Part shown: piece by piece, positions 50,734 through 59,140 of the stretch | Position numbering within the stretch: the stretch's first letter is position 1 | Layout: each line of letters opens with the position of its first letter | Source: an uncultured Megasphaera sp. | GTDB lineage: Bacteria > Bacillota > Negativicutes > Veillonellales > Megasphaeraceae | DNA: 64,000 nt | Direction: 5' to 3' | Assembly: GCA_934193515.1 (NCBI GenBank) | Contig: CAKPVJ010000009.1 | Location: 1-64,000, forward strand | Program-made: the position numbers and the translations under genes | Notes under the pieces: model-generated | What the model was told of the DNA's origin: nothing | The model's input: the letters and a program-made list of their open reading frames with translations, nothing else | Databases searched by the model: none

Positions 50734-50913
50734 TTCATTCTCTCCCCTATTCGTACTCTCTCAAAATTCTTTTATTCATTGTATCATATACGATGCCATT
50801 TGACACGAATGTATCTAATAGAATCTACCAATTTCTTGGCAATCCTGCATTTATTTTCTATAATAGAACCATAGTCTAAAAAAGGAGGCAGGGTTCACAA
50901 TCCCGCAAGTACT

Positions 50914-51570
50914 ATGAAATTATGCAAAGCAATTATTTTTGACATGGACGGCACCGTCCTTGACACGTTAGATGAATTGACGACCAGTCTCAATCATATT
51001 TTTCAGCTCCATCAGTTACCCCCAAAAACTGCCCAGGAAGTACGCGCCTGTCTTGGCTACGGCTATGAAGGGCTAATCGAACGGGCTGCAGCTGCTGTCC
51101 CGGCTGCCCAAAAGGCAGTACTTACGGAAGAATTTAAATCGTATTACAGCAGTCACTGCCAAGGACATACGCATCCGTACGCAGGTATTTTAGACGTACT
51201 GTCGCAGCTGCGCCAAGCCGGATACCGTACAGCTATCGTATCCAATAAAGGCCAAGCAGCCGTTTCTTCTCTGCATGACGAATTTTTTAAAGACCTCGTC
51301 GACTTTTCAATGGGCGAATCGCCTGCCTATAAGAAAAAACCAGCGCCGGATATGGTCTGGGAAGCATTGAAGCGGCTGGGATGCGCCAAAGAAGATGCCG
51401 CATATGTCGGTGATTCAGAAGTCGATAAATTGACAGCCGATCATGCCGGACTGACATCGGTTCTCGTGTCCTGGGGCTTTCGCGACAAACCATTTCTTGA
51501 AAGCCTGCATCCAGATTATCTCGTTGATTCCCGTCAGGAATTAGCTGATTTATTCTGCCATGCCCATTAA
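50914..51570 (+). CDS. HAD-superfamily phosphatase, phosphoglycolate-phosphatase-like
   Basis: 218 residues. The nucleophile motif is FDMDGTVLDTLDELT; motif II is AIVSNKGQ, and motif IV is YVGDSEVDKLTADHAG. Similar to Gph/PpaX-type enzymes; the substrate is uncertain. A GGAGG (50884-50888) is 25 bases before the ATG, too far to work directly. A small GGGTT/AAtCCC hairpin between them could bring it close. Ends at a bidirectional terminator. Confidence 0.85.
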   Translation: MKLCKAIIFDMDGTVLDTLDELTTSLNHIFQLHQLPPKTAQEVRACLGYGYEGLIERAAAAVPAAQKAVLTEEFKSYYSSHCQGHTHPYAGILDVLSQLRQAGYRTAIVSNKGQAAVSSLHDEFFKDLVDFSMGESPAYKKKPAPDMVWEALKRLGCAKEDAAYVGDSEVDKLTADHAGLTSVLVSWGFRDKPFLESLHPDYLVDSRQELADLFCHAH

Positions 51571-51586
51571 TTGCATACAGCGTGAA

Positions 51587-51628
51587 AAACAAGGCAGTGA
51601 TTCCCCATCGGTATCGCTGCCTTGTTTG
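51587..51628. terminator. Bidirectional terminator between the HAD gene and the SLH gene
   Basis: AAACAAGGCAG(T)GAT pairs with ATCGCTGCCTTGTTT between convergent genes. Confidence 0.85.
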
Positions 51629-51642
51629 GTATGCAGACCCAA

Positions 51643-52842
51643 TTACCGAATCACATCCTGCTGTACGGATGCAATCGCGTCTGATGACGTCTGGTCAATA
51701 AGGGGAGAATAACTAACTTTTCCCTCGGCTGTAATTCCATGTTTGGCCGTACGGCCTGTATTGGCTGCCGGTTCTGCGTCGGCCGTCTGCTTCCTGCCAA
51801 TCTGGCCGGACGTTTCTGCCGTTTCAATACGTACGATTCCATCGCCCACTCGCTTCTGCACTTCTGCCCGCGCGGCTTCACTCAGCGGATGACGTACTGT
51901 GACAACAATCTGTTCGTTTACATAATCAGGAACGGCACCAATATAATTTTGAACGCCGTCTGTATCGACAATGGCATTAATAGCCCGCATCATAAGCTGC
52001 GTATAATCCAAGCGGCTGAAATGAACCTTCCGTATCGATACGGCATCGGGACGTGCTACATCTTCTGCCAATCGTTTCTTTAAGTATTTGCTCGGATTTC
52101 CCTTCATGCCCAATACCAGCGTATCACCATCCCAATACATCGTGCCTTGCTGCAAAAAGGTAACAGTAGAACCATATTCTGCATTGAGAATCTTGATAAC
52201 CTGGGATTCTATTTGTACATGGGAAACATATTTTTTATCAGAATGGAGCATTTGATACATCACTTCTGCCGCATCCGCTCTTGTCATGCCTTCTTTGGGC
52301 CGGAACCGATTGTCTGCCGGCACCATCAGATGTTTGGCATGCAGCGCCTCTACTGCTGTTTTATATGCTGTCGAAATAAGATCTTCGTCTGCATACGGCA
52401 GCACATTGGTTTCTGTAATATCTGCTGTATGGCTATACTGCAGATAGCGATACATGACACTGGCAAATTCTTCCCGGCTGACTATTTTATCCGGCTGAAA
52501 AGAACCATCGGCATAACCAGACAAAATGCCTTCTGCCGCTACAGCAGCCATGGCATCAGCGGCTGCACCTGCTTTCACATCCGTAAACGAGCTGGAAGAT
52601 GCCGGCATGCTCGCTGCTGCATTATATACCAGCTGTGCCAAATCACCGCGTGTGATAATCTGGTTGGGCAGGAATTGACTACCTGTGACAAATGACAGGC
52701 AGTACGTATCATATAAATAATCTACAGCGTCGCGGCTTGGCAGCGCATCCAAATCCGTATACGGAGCTGCTGCCAAAGCCGTAAAAGAGGCACCTAAAAT
52801 TGTAGCTGCTGCCATAAAAGCAGCCCATGTTTTATGTTTCAT
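51643..52842 (-). CDS. Exported SLH-domain protein (paralogue 1)
   Basis: 399 residues. Signal peptide (1-25, ending SFTALA), then three SLH repeats (about 25-190) with ITRGDLAQLVYNAA, DKIVSREEFASVMYRYL and EGMTRADAAEVMYQML. The C-terminal domain (about 205-340) starts with ESQVIKILNAEYGSTVTFLQQGTMYWDGD and is shared with the next gene; an unstructured tail rich in Thr/Ala follows. No beta-barrel. SLH repeats anchor proteins to peptidoglycan in Negativicutes. The ATG at 52842 has AAAGGAG; 24 bp after its paralogue, one operon. Confidence 0.82.
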   Translation of the reverse strand: MKHKTWAAFMAAATILGASFTALAAAPYTDLDALPSRDAVDYLYDTYCLSFVTGSQFLPNQIITRGDLAQLVYNAAASMPASSSSFTDVKAGAAADAMAAVAAEGILSGYADGSFQPDKIVSREEFASVMYRYLQYSHTADITETNVLPYADEDLISTAYKTAVEALHAKHLMVPADNRFRPKEGMTRADAAEVMYQMLHSDKKYVSHVQIESQVIKILNAEYGSTVTFLQQGTMYWDGDTLVLGMKGNPSKYLKKRLAEDVARPDAVSIRKVHFSRLDYTQLMMRAINAIVDTDGVQNYIGAVPDYVNEQIVVTVRHPLSEAARAEVQKRVGDGIVRIETAETSGQIGRKQTADAEPAANTGRTAKHGITAEGKVSYSPLIDQTSSDAIASVQQDVIR

Positions 52843-52866
52843 CGCCAAACTCCTTTGCAAAGGATA

Positions 52867-53910
52867 TTACTGAATTACAATTCGCAGCGCACTTCCCAGT
52901 GCTTTGTTCAAATTAGCCTGCGTTTCCTTGGAAATGGAGCCCACTGTCAAAACGACTTTTTCATTTAAGTAATCTACATCGGTCTGTACAGAAGCATTGG
53001 TTGATTCCGTAGCACGGTAAATCTTTTCAGCCTGGGCCATTAAGTTTTTATAGTCATCATAGCTGTATGTTGCAGACTGTACATATACAGCTTCTGCCGG
53101 AATATCTTTGTCTGCTGCAATCGCCTGTTCCAATTTTTCTTTATTCTTCTTCGTTTTTACGCCGATACGCAACTTATCGCCCTGCCAGTACATAATACCG
53201 TCTTTAGCAAATTCTTTGACCGAACCATAAGTATCTTTAATATCCTTAAATACTTGGGATTCCAAAGAACCCTGCGTAGCCGCTGCTTCTTTGCTGGCTG
53301 CCGTATTGCCTGTGACAACGCGGTACAATACATTGACAGCTTCACCGCGGGTGACATATTTTTTCGGATTAAACCGATTATAGGCACCTGTCATATATCC
53401 GGCTGCGCCCAATGTGCTGACAGCATCTTTTGCCCAAGGGGAAATAGCAGCCCCGTCTGCATAGGAAACAGGCTGACCGCCGACATTGATACCTTTATAG
53501 CTCATATAATTGTATACAATTACAGCAAATTCTTCACGCGTAATTTTCTGCTGCGGTTTAAACGTATTATTGCTGTATCCCTGCATAATCTGTTTGTCTA
53601 CCAGAGAAGAAATAGCCCGTTCTGACCAACGGCCTTTTACATCCGAAAAGGATGCCGTTTTGACGACAGCATCTTCACCCAGCATGTTGTTGATAATAGC
53701 CGCAATGCCTTCGCGTGTAATATCATCATTAGGACGGAACTGGCCATTTGTGCCGCTGACATAATGATTATCATAAAAATATTCAATAGCCGTTTTGCCC
53801 CAATAGCCATTAATATCATTTAACGGGCTGGCAGCGGTTGCTGCAAAAGCACCTGTACTGATACTGGCAGCTAATGCCGCTGCTGCTAAAATCTTAGTAT
53901 ATTTTTTCAT
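52867..53910 (-). CDS. Exported SLH-domain protein (paralogue 2)
   Basis: 347 residues. Signal peptide (1-26, ending TGAFAA), three SLH repeats (about 30-205: DDITREGIAAIINNML, QKITREEFAVIVYNYM, YVTRGEAVNVLYRVV), then the same C-terminal domain as paralogue 1 (ESQVFKDIKDTYGSVKEFAKDGIMYWQGDKLRIGV). The repeats retain the ITRxE core used in pyruvylated-polymer or peptidoglycan binding. Encoded first in the operon, with ATAGGAGAG before the ATG. The shared C-terminal domain is not one I recognise. Confidence 0.82.
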   Translation of the reverse strand: MKKYTKILAAAALAASISTGAFAATAASPLNDINGYWGKTAIEYFYDNHYVSGTNGQFRPNDDITREGIAAIINNMLGEDAVVKTASFSDVKGRWSERAISSLVDKQIMQGYSNNTFKPQQKITREEFAVIVYNYMSYKGINVGGQPVSYADGAAISPWAKDAVSTLGAAGYMTGAYNRFNPKKYVTRGEAVNVLYRVVTGNTAASKEAAATQGSLESQVFKDIKDTYGSVKEFAKDGIMYWQGDKLRIGVKTKKNKEKLEQAIAADKDIPAEAVYVQSATYSYDDYKNLMAQAEKIYRATESTNASVQTDVDYLNEKVVLTVGSISKETQANLNKALGSALRIVIQ

Positions 53911-54000
53911 TTGTATCTCTCCTATCTATACACAGCATATCGTAAATTACCTGCTTGATTCATGCACATTACATATCTTTATTATTTTATCACACCCATA

Positions 54001-54036
54001 AAAAATAGGGAATAGGCCAACAGCGCTATTCCCTTA
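54001..54036 (-). terminator. Terminator of the asparaginase gene
   Basis: AGGGAATAG pairs with CTATTCCCT on a short loop, followed by T residues on the minus strand, just at the ansA stop. Confidence 0.75.
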
Positions 54037-54041
54037 TCTCC

Positions 54042-55022
54042 TTAATATTCTTGAAAAATTTGCCGGATTGTTTTTTTGTCATGCGTCTGCAGCAATGCCA
54101 ACTGCAGCAAAATTTTAGCCTTTTGCGGCGTCAGTGTATCCGCACAAACCAGTGATGCATACTTTGGCACGGTGCTAACGATGCCGCCCAGTGTTCTCGA
54201 CGCCCGCACGACAATAGTTCCCTGCGCTTCCACTTCTTGCACAGCTTCCCACACGGCATCCGGCATTTGGCCATGTCCCAGTCCAGCCAAAACAATCCCT
54301 TGGGCATTTGCCGCTGCAGCATGCACCAACGACGGAGACATTCCTACATAGGCATACAAAACAGCTACCGGCGGCAGACTGGCGGTCTGACTGCAGGACA
54401 AGCAGGACTCGTTAGTATGTCTGCGTAAAGGGACTTGGTATATCTGAGAACGGCCATCCTGCATAAATCCCAAACAACCCATCTGCCGACTCTTAAACGT
54501 GTCTACATGTGTTGTATCCGTTTTTTCTACAAACCGCGCACTGTGTATGACGCCATTCATGACCACGACGACGCCGACTTGCCCCAGTACAGGTTCCGTC
54601 GCTGCCTGTACCGCTTCCAGCAAATTCAGCGGGCCATCGGCACTGACAGCCGTCGATGGCCGCATAGAGCCAACCATCACAATCGGCTTGGCTGTATGTA
54701 CCGTCAAATGCAGAAAATATGCCGTTTCTTCCAGCGAATCCGTTCCATGAGTAATAACAATACCCTCTACGCCATCGTCGGCAGCTACTTCCGCAACTCG
54801 TTTTGCCAAAGCCAGCCACAAAGCTTCACTCATATTGGAACTGTCTATATTGCAAAACTGTTCGCCCTGCACATCGGCATATTGGGCAATCTCCGGCACA
54901 GCTGCCAGCAATTCATCAATCGTCGCCTCACCAGCTGTATATCCTGTCAAATCTTCCGGTGACGCGGCTTTGCCGGCAATCGTACCGCCGCAGGCAATGA
55001 TATATATATGTTTTTTTATCAT
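54042..55022 (-). CDS. ansA: L-asparaginase, type I
   Basis: 326 residues. It hydrolyses asparagine to aspartate and ammonia. The first catalytic threonine is in IACGGTIAGKA, the second block in IVITHGTDSLEETAYFL, and VMVGSMRPSTAVSADGPLNLL is the third. No signal peptide, so cytoplasmic. The ATG at 55022 with AGGAGTGT is used. Monocistronic. Confidence 0.93.
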   Translation of the reverse strand: MIKKHIYIIACGGTIAGKAASPEDLTGYTAGEATIDELLAAVPEIAQYADVQGEQFCNIDSSNMSEALWLALAKRVAEVAADDGVEGIVITHGTDSLEETAYFLHLTVHTAKPIVMVGSMRPSTAVSADGPLNLLEAVQAATEPVLGQVGVVVVMNGVIHSARFVEKTDTTHVDTFKSRQMGCLGFMQDGRSQIYQVPLRRHTNESCLSCSQTASLPPVAVLYAYVGMSPSLVHAAAANAQGIVLAGLGHGQMPDAVWEAVQEVEAQGTIVVRASRTLGGIVSTVPKYASLVCADTLTPQKAKILLQLALLQTHDKKTIRQIFQEY

Positions 55023-55084
55023 AACACACACTCCTATACGTATCTATGTATTAGATTTATTATACTGAATCTTTTTCTATTTGA

Positions 55085-55123
55085 CAAAAAAGACAGCTCT
55101 TCATCCATACAGAGCTGTCTTTC
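55085..55123 (-). terminator. Terminator of the APC permease gene
   Basis: AAAGACAGCTCT pairs with AGAGCTGTCTTT with T-runs, 20 bp beyond the permease stop. Confidence 0.85.
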
Positions 55124-55144
55124 TTACTGAAATTATATAAAAAC

Positions 55145-56626
55145 TTAATGCGCATGCGTAGAACGGAGAGAATCACTCGTCACCGCATCTTTGGGAACAG
55201 AAGCAGGCGCTGTATCATGCAGCGTTCCCATTTTGGCTTTGGTAATGACGCTGTGTCTATAGCCGTACCCAAAATATACTCCCAGGCCAATGACCAGCCA
55301 TACGAGAAAACGAATCTGCGTAATAGTCGGCAGCATGGCAATCAAAATACCGCAGAAAATGATAGCCAAAACCGGCAGTACCGGGACAAACGGACATTTA
55401 AACGGACGCGTGCGGTTCGGCTGTCTTTTGCGCAGGACCAAAACAGCGCCGGCAACAATAATGAAGGCACCCAACGTACCAATATTTACCATTTCTGCGA
55501 CAATGCCAATCGGTGTAACACCTGCTAATACAGAAGTAATACAAGCTACCAGCAGCGAACTGCGAACAGGAACTTTCGTCTTATGGCTAATCCGGCCAAA
55601 AAACTTTGGCAGCAATCCATCACGGGACATAACAAATAAGATACGGCTTTGTCCAAAGAACAAGACCAATAATACCGATGTCAAGCCGCAGATAGCGCCG
55701 ACAGAAACGACGGCAGCACCCCAATGATACCCTATAGTCTGTAAAGCAAAGGCTACTGGCGCAGCTACGCTCTTAAACTGCAGATACGGAACAATGCCTG
55801 TCAAAATACCGGAAACAGCAATATATAATACAGTGCAGATAACCAAGGATAAAATAATGCCTCTAGGCATCGATTTCTGCGGATTTTTTACTTCTTCAGC
55901 TGCTGTGGATACGGCATCAAACCCAATGTAAGCAAAAAATACAACAGATGCGCCGGTCAATACACCGGACCAGCCATACGGCATAAACGGTTCCCAATTC
56001 GCTGCATCTACATGACCGATTCCCAAAATGATAAATAAGGCGACAACTGCCAACTTGATGACAACAATTAAATTATTAACAAAACTGCTTTGCGTTACGC
56101 CGCGCATATTAATCAAGCAAATCAGCCAAATGATAGCCATGGCCGGTAAATTGACAATGCCGCCTTCCAAGGGACTGGCCATAAGAAAAGAAGGTATGGC
56201 AATGCCCAAATTCAAAAAGATATTGGAAAGATAGGCTGCCCAGCCAATCGATACAGCGCTGAGTCCCAAACTGTATTCCAACAATAAGTCCCAACCAATA
56301 ATCCAAGCCCAAAATTCGCCTAACACCGCATAGCCATACGTATACGCACTCCCGGCAACCGGAATCATTGCCGCAAATTCTGAATAACATAATGCCGCAC
56401 AGCCGCATGCCAGCGCTGCAATGATAAAGGAAATGACCAATGCCGGACCTGAAAAATTAGCCGCTGCAATGCCGGTCAACACAAAAATCCCCGTGCCGAC
56501 GATACAGCCAATTCCCAGCATCGTCAGGCCAAACGTACCTAAGGTACGCTTCATACCCCCATCTTGTTTCGTCTCTGCCATAAAATCAGCGATACTCTTT
56601 GTTCTAAAAATCCCCGTACTCTTCAT
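55145..56626 (-). CDS. APC-family amino acid permease
   Basis: 493 residues with about twelve membrane segments. Text is typical of the cationic/basic amino acid (CAT-like) branch: GTFGLTMLGIGCIVGTGIF, FIGFDAVSTAAEEVKNPQKS and LPKFFGRISHKTKVPVRSSL. The substrate is not certain. The start at 56626 follows GAGGAGGGG. Transcribed behind a 110-nt leader with a terminator-like hairpin, so its expression may be attenuated. Confidence 0.9.
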   Translation of the reverse strand: MKSTGIFRTKSIADFMAETKQDGGMKRTLGTFGLTMLGIGCIVGTGIFVLTGIAAANFSGPALVISFIIAALACGCAALCYSEFAAMIPVAGSAYTYGYAVLGEFWAWIIGWDLLLEYSLGLSAVSIGWAAYLSNIFLNLGIAIPSFLMASPLEGGIVNLPAMAIIWLICLINMRGVTQSSFVNNLIVVIKLAVVALFIILGIGHVDAANWEPFMPYGWSGVLTGASVVFFAYIGFDAVSTAAEEVKNPQKSMPRGIILSLVICTVLYIAVSGILTGIVPYLQFKSVAAPVAFALQTIGYHWGAAVVSVGAICGLTSVLLVLFFGQSRILFVMSRDGLLPKFFGRISHKTKVPVRSSLLVACITSVLAGVTPIGIVAEMVNIGTLGAFIIVAGAVLVLRKRQPNRTRPFKCPFVPVLPVLAIIFCGILIAMLPTITQIRFLVWLVIGLGVYFGYGYRHSVITKAKMGTLHDTAPASVPKDAVTSDSLRSTHAH

Positions 56627-56659
56627 ACCAGTCCCCTCCTCATACACTTATAAAAAAGA

Positions 56660-56704
56660 AAAACGCAGGGAAACGACATTCATGCTGACGCTTCCTTGCG
56701 TTTT
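56660..56704 (-). promoter_or_regulatory. Terminator-like hairpin in the APC permease leader
   Basis: Minus-strand AAAACGCAaGGAA pairs with TTCCcTGCGTTTT across an 18-nt loop, followed by CTTTTTT, 34 bases before the start. It lies between divergent genes, so it can only act in the leader of the permease transcript. Confidence 0.6.
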
Positions 56705-56746
56705 GTATTTTAATTTTATAGGTATTTTTCTTTATTTACTACAGAT

Positions 56747-56775
56747 AGTATATCTCTTTTTAATTATTTTGTAAA
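56747..56775 (-). promoter_or_regulatory. Promoter of the APC permease gene
   Basis: Minus-strand TTTACA (56770-56775), 17 bp, TATACT (56747-56752). Confidence 0.75.
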
Positions 56776-56886
56776 GATATATTTTCTAATTTATTAATTT
56801 TATATATATTTTTTTTACAGCAATGAAGCCTGCACAAAAAACAGACATATTAGACTGAGAACTGCAATCAGCCTGTCTTCTAGTAT

Positions 56887-56915
56887 TTGAGGATTTACGT
56901 TCTTCCTGATATAAT
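56887..56915 (+). promoter_or_regulatory. Promoter of rarD
   Basis: TTGAGG (56887-56892), 17 bp, TATAAT (56910-56915); the ATG at 56950 is 35 bases on. The stretch 56776-56886 is AT-rich without other features. Confidence 0.75.
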
Positions 56916-56949
56916 CGTAACATATGAACAAAGAAAGGACAGGTATTAC

Positions 56950-57840
56950 ATGAATATCTATATTGGCTACACGCTGCTGGGACAAATCATGTGGGGACTC
57001 CTGCCGCTGTTTTGGATGCTCCTGCAGGACATTTCCGCGTTTTATATTTTGGCAACGCGAATCGTCTGGTCCGCCCTGTTTTGTTACGGGCTGATTGTAC
57101 AAAAAAAGCTTCTTCCCAATCTAAAAGCCGTCGCGCAGTACCGTCAGGAATGGCCCTATATAGCCGGTGCCTGCATTATGATTACGATCAACTGGGGAAC
57201 GTTTATCTATGCGATGACGCATCAGCATATCCTGCAGTCCAGCCTGGCCTATTTTATCAATCCCATTGTCGTCATTTTATTGGGTTCGCTGCTTTTTCAT
57301 GAAAAACTGGGAAAACTGCAGCTCTTATCCATTCTCTTTGCGATGACCGGCCTGGGCATTGCCATCTTTTTGTTTGGACAAATCCCGTATATTTCCTTGA
57401 TTATCTGCGGTTCTTGGGCTTCATACAGCCTGTTAAAGAAAAAAATCCAGTTGGACAGCCAAGTTTCTGTCTTTATTGAATCCTTTTCTATGGTTCCGCT
57501 CTCACTGGCCTTTATACTTTGGAGTGAATGGAATGGCTGCGGTGCTGTCGGCGTATTTCACGGCTGGCAGTACTTGCTGCTGCCGGCCACAGGCGTCGTC
57601 ACAGCAGTACCCATGCTGTTGTTTACAGCCGGGCTGAAAGGCACGCCGGTTACGATATCCGGCATCTGCATGTATTTGGCTCCCAGTATCTCGCTCGTCA
57701 TCGGACTGCTCAGCGGCGAACCGTTGACACAGCCGCTGCTCGTGACCTTTATATTCACCTGGATTGCTGTAGCCCTCTATATTGCAGGCATTTTCAGCAT
57801 GATTAAAAAAATGAAAGCTGCCGTTCAACACCATTCCTAG
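56950..57840 (+). CDS. rarD: RarD-family EamA transporter
   Basis: 296 residues, ten membrane segments. RarD branch of the DMT superfamily, with GQIMWGLLPLFWMLLQDISAF, RIVWSALF, INWGTFIYAMTHQHILQSSLAYFINP and the C-terminal TPVTISGICMYLAPSISLVIG. RarD proteins are probably metabolite exporters; substrate unknown. The ATG at 56950 is used because the frame to 56887 contains the promoter. Confidence 0.88.
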   Translation: MNIYIGYTLLGQIMWGLLPLFWMLLQDISAFYILATRIVWSALFCYGLIVQKKLLPNLKAVAQYRQEWPYIAGACIMITINWGTFIYAMTHQHILQSSLAYFINPIVVILLGSLLFHEKLGKLQLLSILFAMTGLGIAIFLFGQIPYISLIICGSWASYSLLKKKIQLDSQVSVFIESFSMVPLSLAFILWSEWNGCGAVGVFHGWQYLLLPATGVVTAVPMLLFTAGLKGTPVTISGICMYLAPSISLVIGLLSGEPLTQPLLVTFIFTWIAVALYIAGIFSMIKKMKAAVQHHS

Positions 57841-57883
57841 ATTTTCAAGTAACTATACATGAACACCTGTAAGTAAAAGGGGC

Positions 57884-57914
57884 TTGACGCTTCGTGCGAC
57901 AGCCCCTTCTTCTT
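57884..57914 (-). terminator. Terminator of the esterase operon
   Basis: Minus-strand AAGGGGCT pairs with AGCCCCTTTT around GTCGCACGAAGCGTCA. Fourth member of the hairpin family at 1799, 2122 and 22447. Confidence 0.75.
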
Positions 57915-57935
57915 TTTATAACGACACTTTAAAAA

Positions 57936-58670
57936 TTATCGGTGTACTTTTTCATCAAGCCAATCGACAGCATCCCCCATCATGTTGGTAGTGACAAAAT
58001 GACCCAAGCCATCGTATGTCAGCCCTTTGCTGTCAACGTTTTTTGTATCGCGGAGTTTAGCCATGTATAACTCCTGCGCATGAGCATCGACGACATCATC
58101 AGCCCCGCCATTGAGGGCCAACACGGAGCGTCCTGCCAGCCGCTGTGTATGCAGGTATGGATCCATAGTCTGCAGCTGCCGCAGCAAGAACGGGTAGCTG
58201 CGCGGTTTGTCAATATGAAGGGCCGCACGGAAGCGCCGTTCTGATTCATCCCACCAGCCAGAACCATTGAGGGCAACAGCAGTGCAAAATTCATCATAAT
58301 GCGTCATAACGCCCAATGACGTAAACCCGCCCATCGAATGGCCCATGACAGCCAACGGCACGCCGGGGCGCCAAGAGGCAATATATTTGAGGTGCATAGG
58401 CACTTCGCGCAGATTTTGAAAGATAGTCTGCCAAAACGCACTGTATGACGACGGCGCATTATAATCAATCGTTCCCCGTTCGCCATGATTGACTGCATCG
58501 GGAATCAATACATCATATCCATATGCAGCCAGCAAATGTCCCCGTACAGCCTGGTATTCTTTTTGAGATGACCAGCCATGATAAAACAACACCACGCCTT
58601 TCGGCATATCACCGCTTGTAATTTGCAAACACGGTATTCCTTCTACATACACTTTCTTTTCTTGAATCAT
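57936..58670 (-). CDS. Alpha/beta hydrolase (esterase-like)
   Basis: 244 residues. The nucleophile elbow is GHSMGGFTSLG, the oxyanion/lid region FYHGWSSQKEYQ, the aspartate is in GGADDVVDAHAQ, and the catalytic histidine is in GLGHFVTTNMM. Cytoplasmic; resembles YitV/dienelactone-hydrolase-type esterases. Last gene of the cluster, 18 bp after the 58689 gene. Substrate unknown. Confidence 0.85.
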   Translation of the reverse strand: MIQEKKVYVEGIPCLQITSGDMPKGVVLFYHGWSSQKEYQAVRGHLLAAYGYDVLIPDAVNHGERGTIDYNAPSSYSAFWQTIFQNLREVPMHLKYIASWRPGVPLAVMGHSMGGFTSLGVMTHYDEFCTAVALNGSGWWDESERRFRAALHIDKPRSYPFLLRQLQTMDPYLHTQRLAGRSVLALNGGADDVVDAHAQELYMAKLRDTKNVDSKGLTYDGLGHFVTTNMMGDAVDWLDEKVHR

Positions 58671-58688
58671 TCGCTATCCTCACCACAG

Positions 58689-59132
58689 TTATCTATTTTT
58701 ATTGCGCAGAGCCAATGGTTTATCCAATAATTCAGCCCATACAAGCCCTGCATAAATGTCTTTCACTTCCGGCTCAATCGTACTCCAAGATTCCGGCTGC
58801 ACCATATGCGGTACAGTCATAGTCGCTGCTGCACCAGGATTGGGCACAACAGCTGCCCGCGGCGTATGGGACGCATTGACAGGATGCGCTGCAGCCGGTC
58901 GAGCCGCTGTTTCTTCTCTTGATACGACTGGCGTTTGTTTTTCTTTTGTATCCGAAGTATTTGCCGTCGTCTTTACAGGCTGCTGCAGCGACTGCCGTCT
59001 TCGTTTTACTTCTTCTTTGCGGGGCGGAATAGGAATCGGTCCCTTTCGTTTCGGATAATTTCGTTTGCGCCGCAGCAAATCCGGCAAAACAGCAGCAGCG
59101 GCCATAATGATAATGAGCCAAATATAATCCAT
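58689..59132 (-). CDS. Small membrane-anchored protein next to floA
   Basis: 147 residues. One N-terminal membrane helix (DYIWLIIIMAAAAVLPDLL), a basic linker, a low-complexity region rich in Thr, Ala, Pro (about 50-110), and a conserved-looking C-terminal stretch (IYAGLVWAELLDKPLALRNKNR). I do not recognise it. Eight bp after floA, so part of the flotillin/NfeD operon. Confidence 0.65.
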   Translation of the reverse strand: MDYIWLIIIMAAAAVLPDLLRRKRNYPKRKGPIPIPPRKEEVKRRRQSLQQPVKTTANTSDTKEKQTPVVSREETAARPAAAHPVNASHTPRAAVVPNPGAAATMTVPHMVQPESWSTIEPEVKDIYAGLVWAELLDKPLALRNKNR

Positions 59133-59140
59133 GCTCTCAC

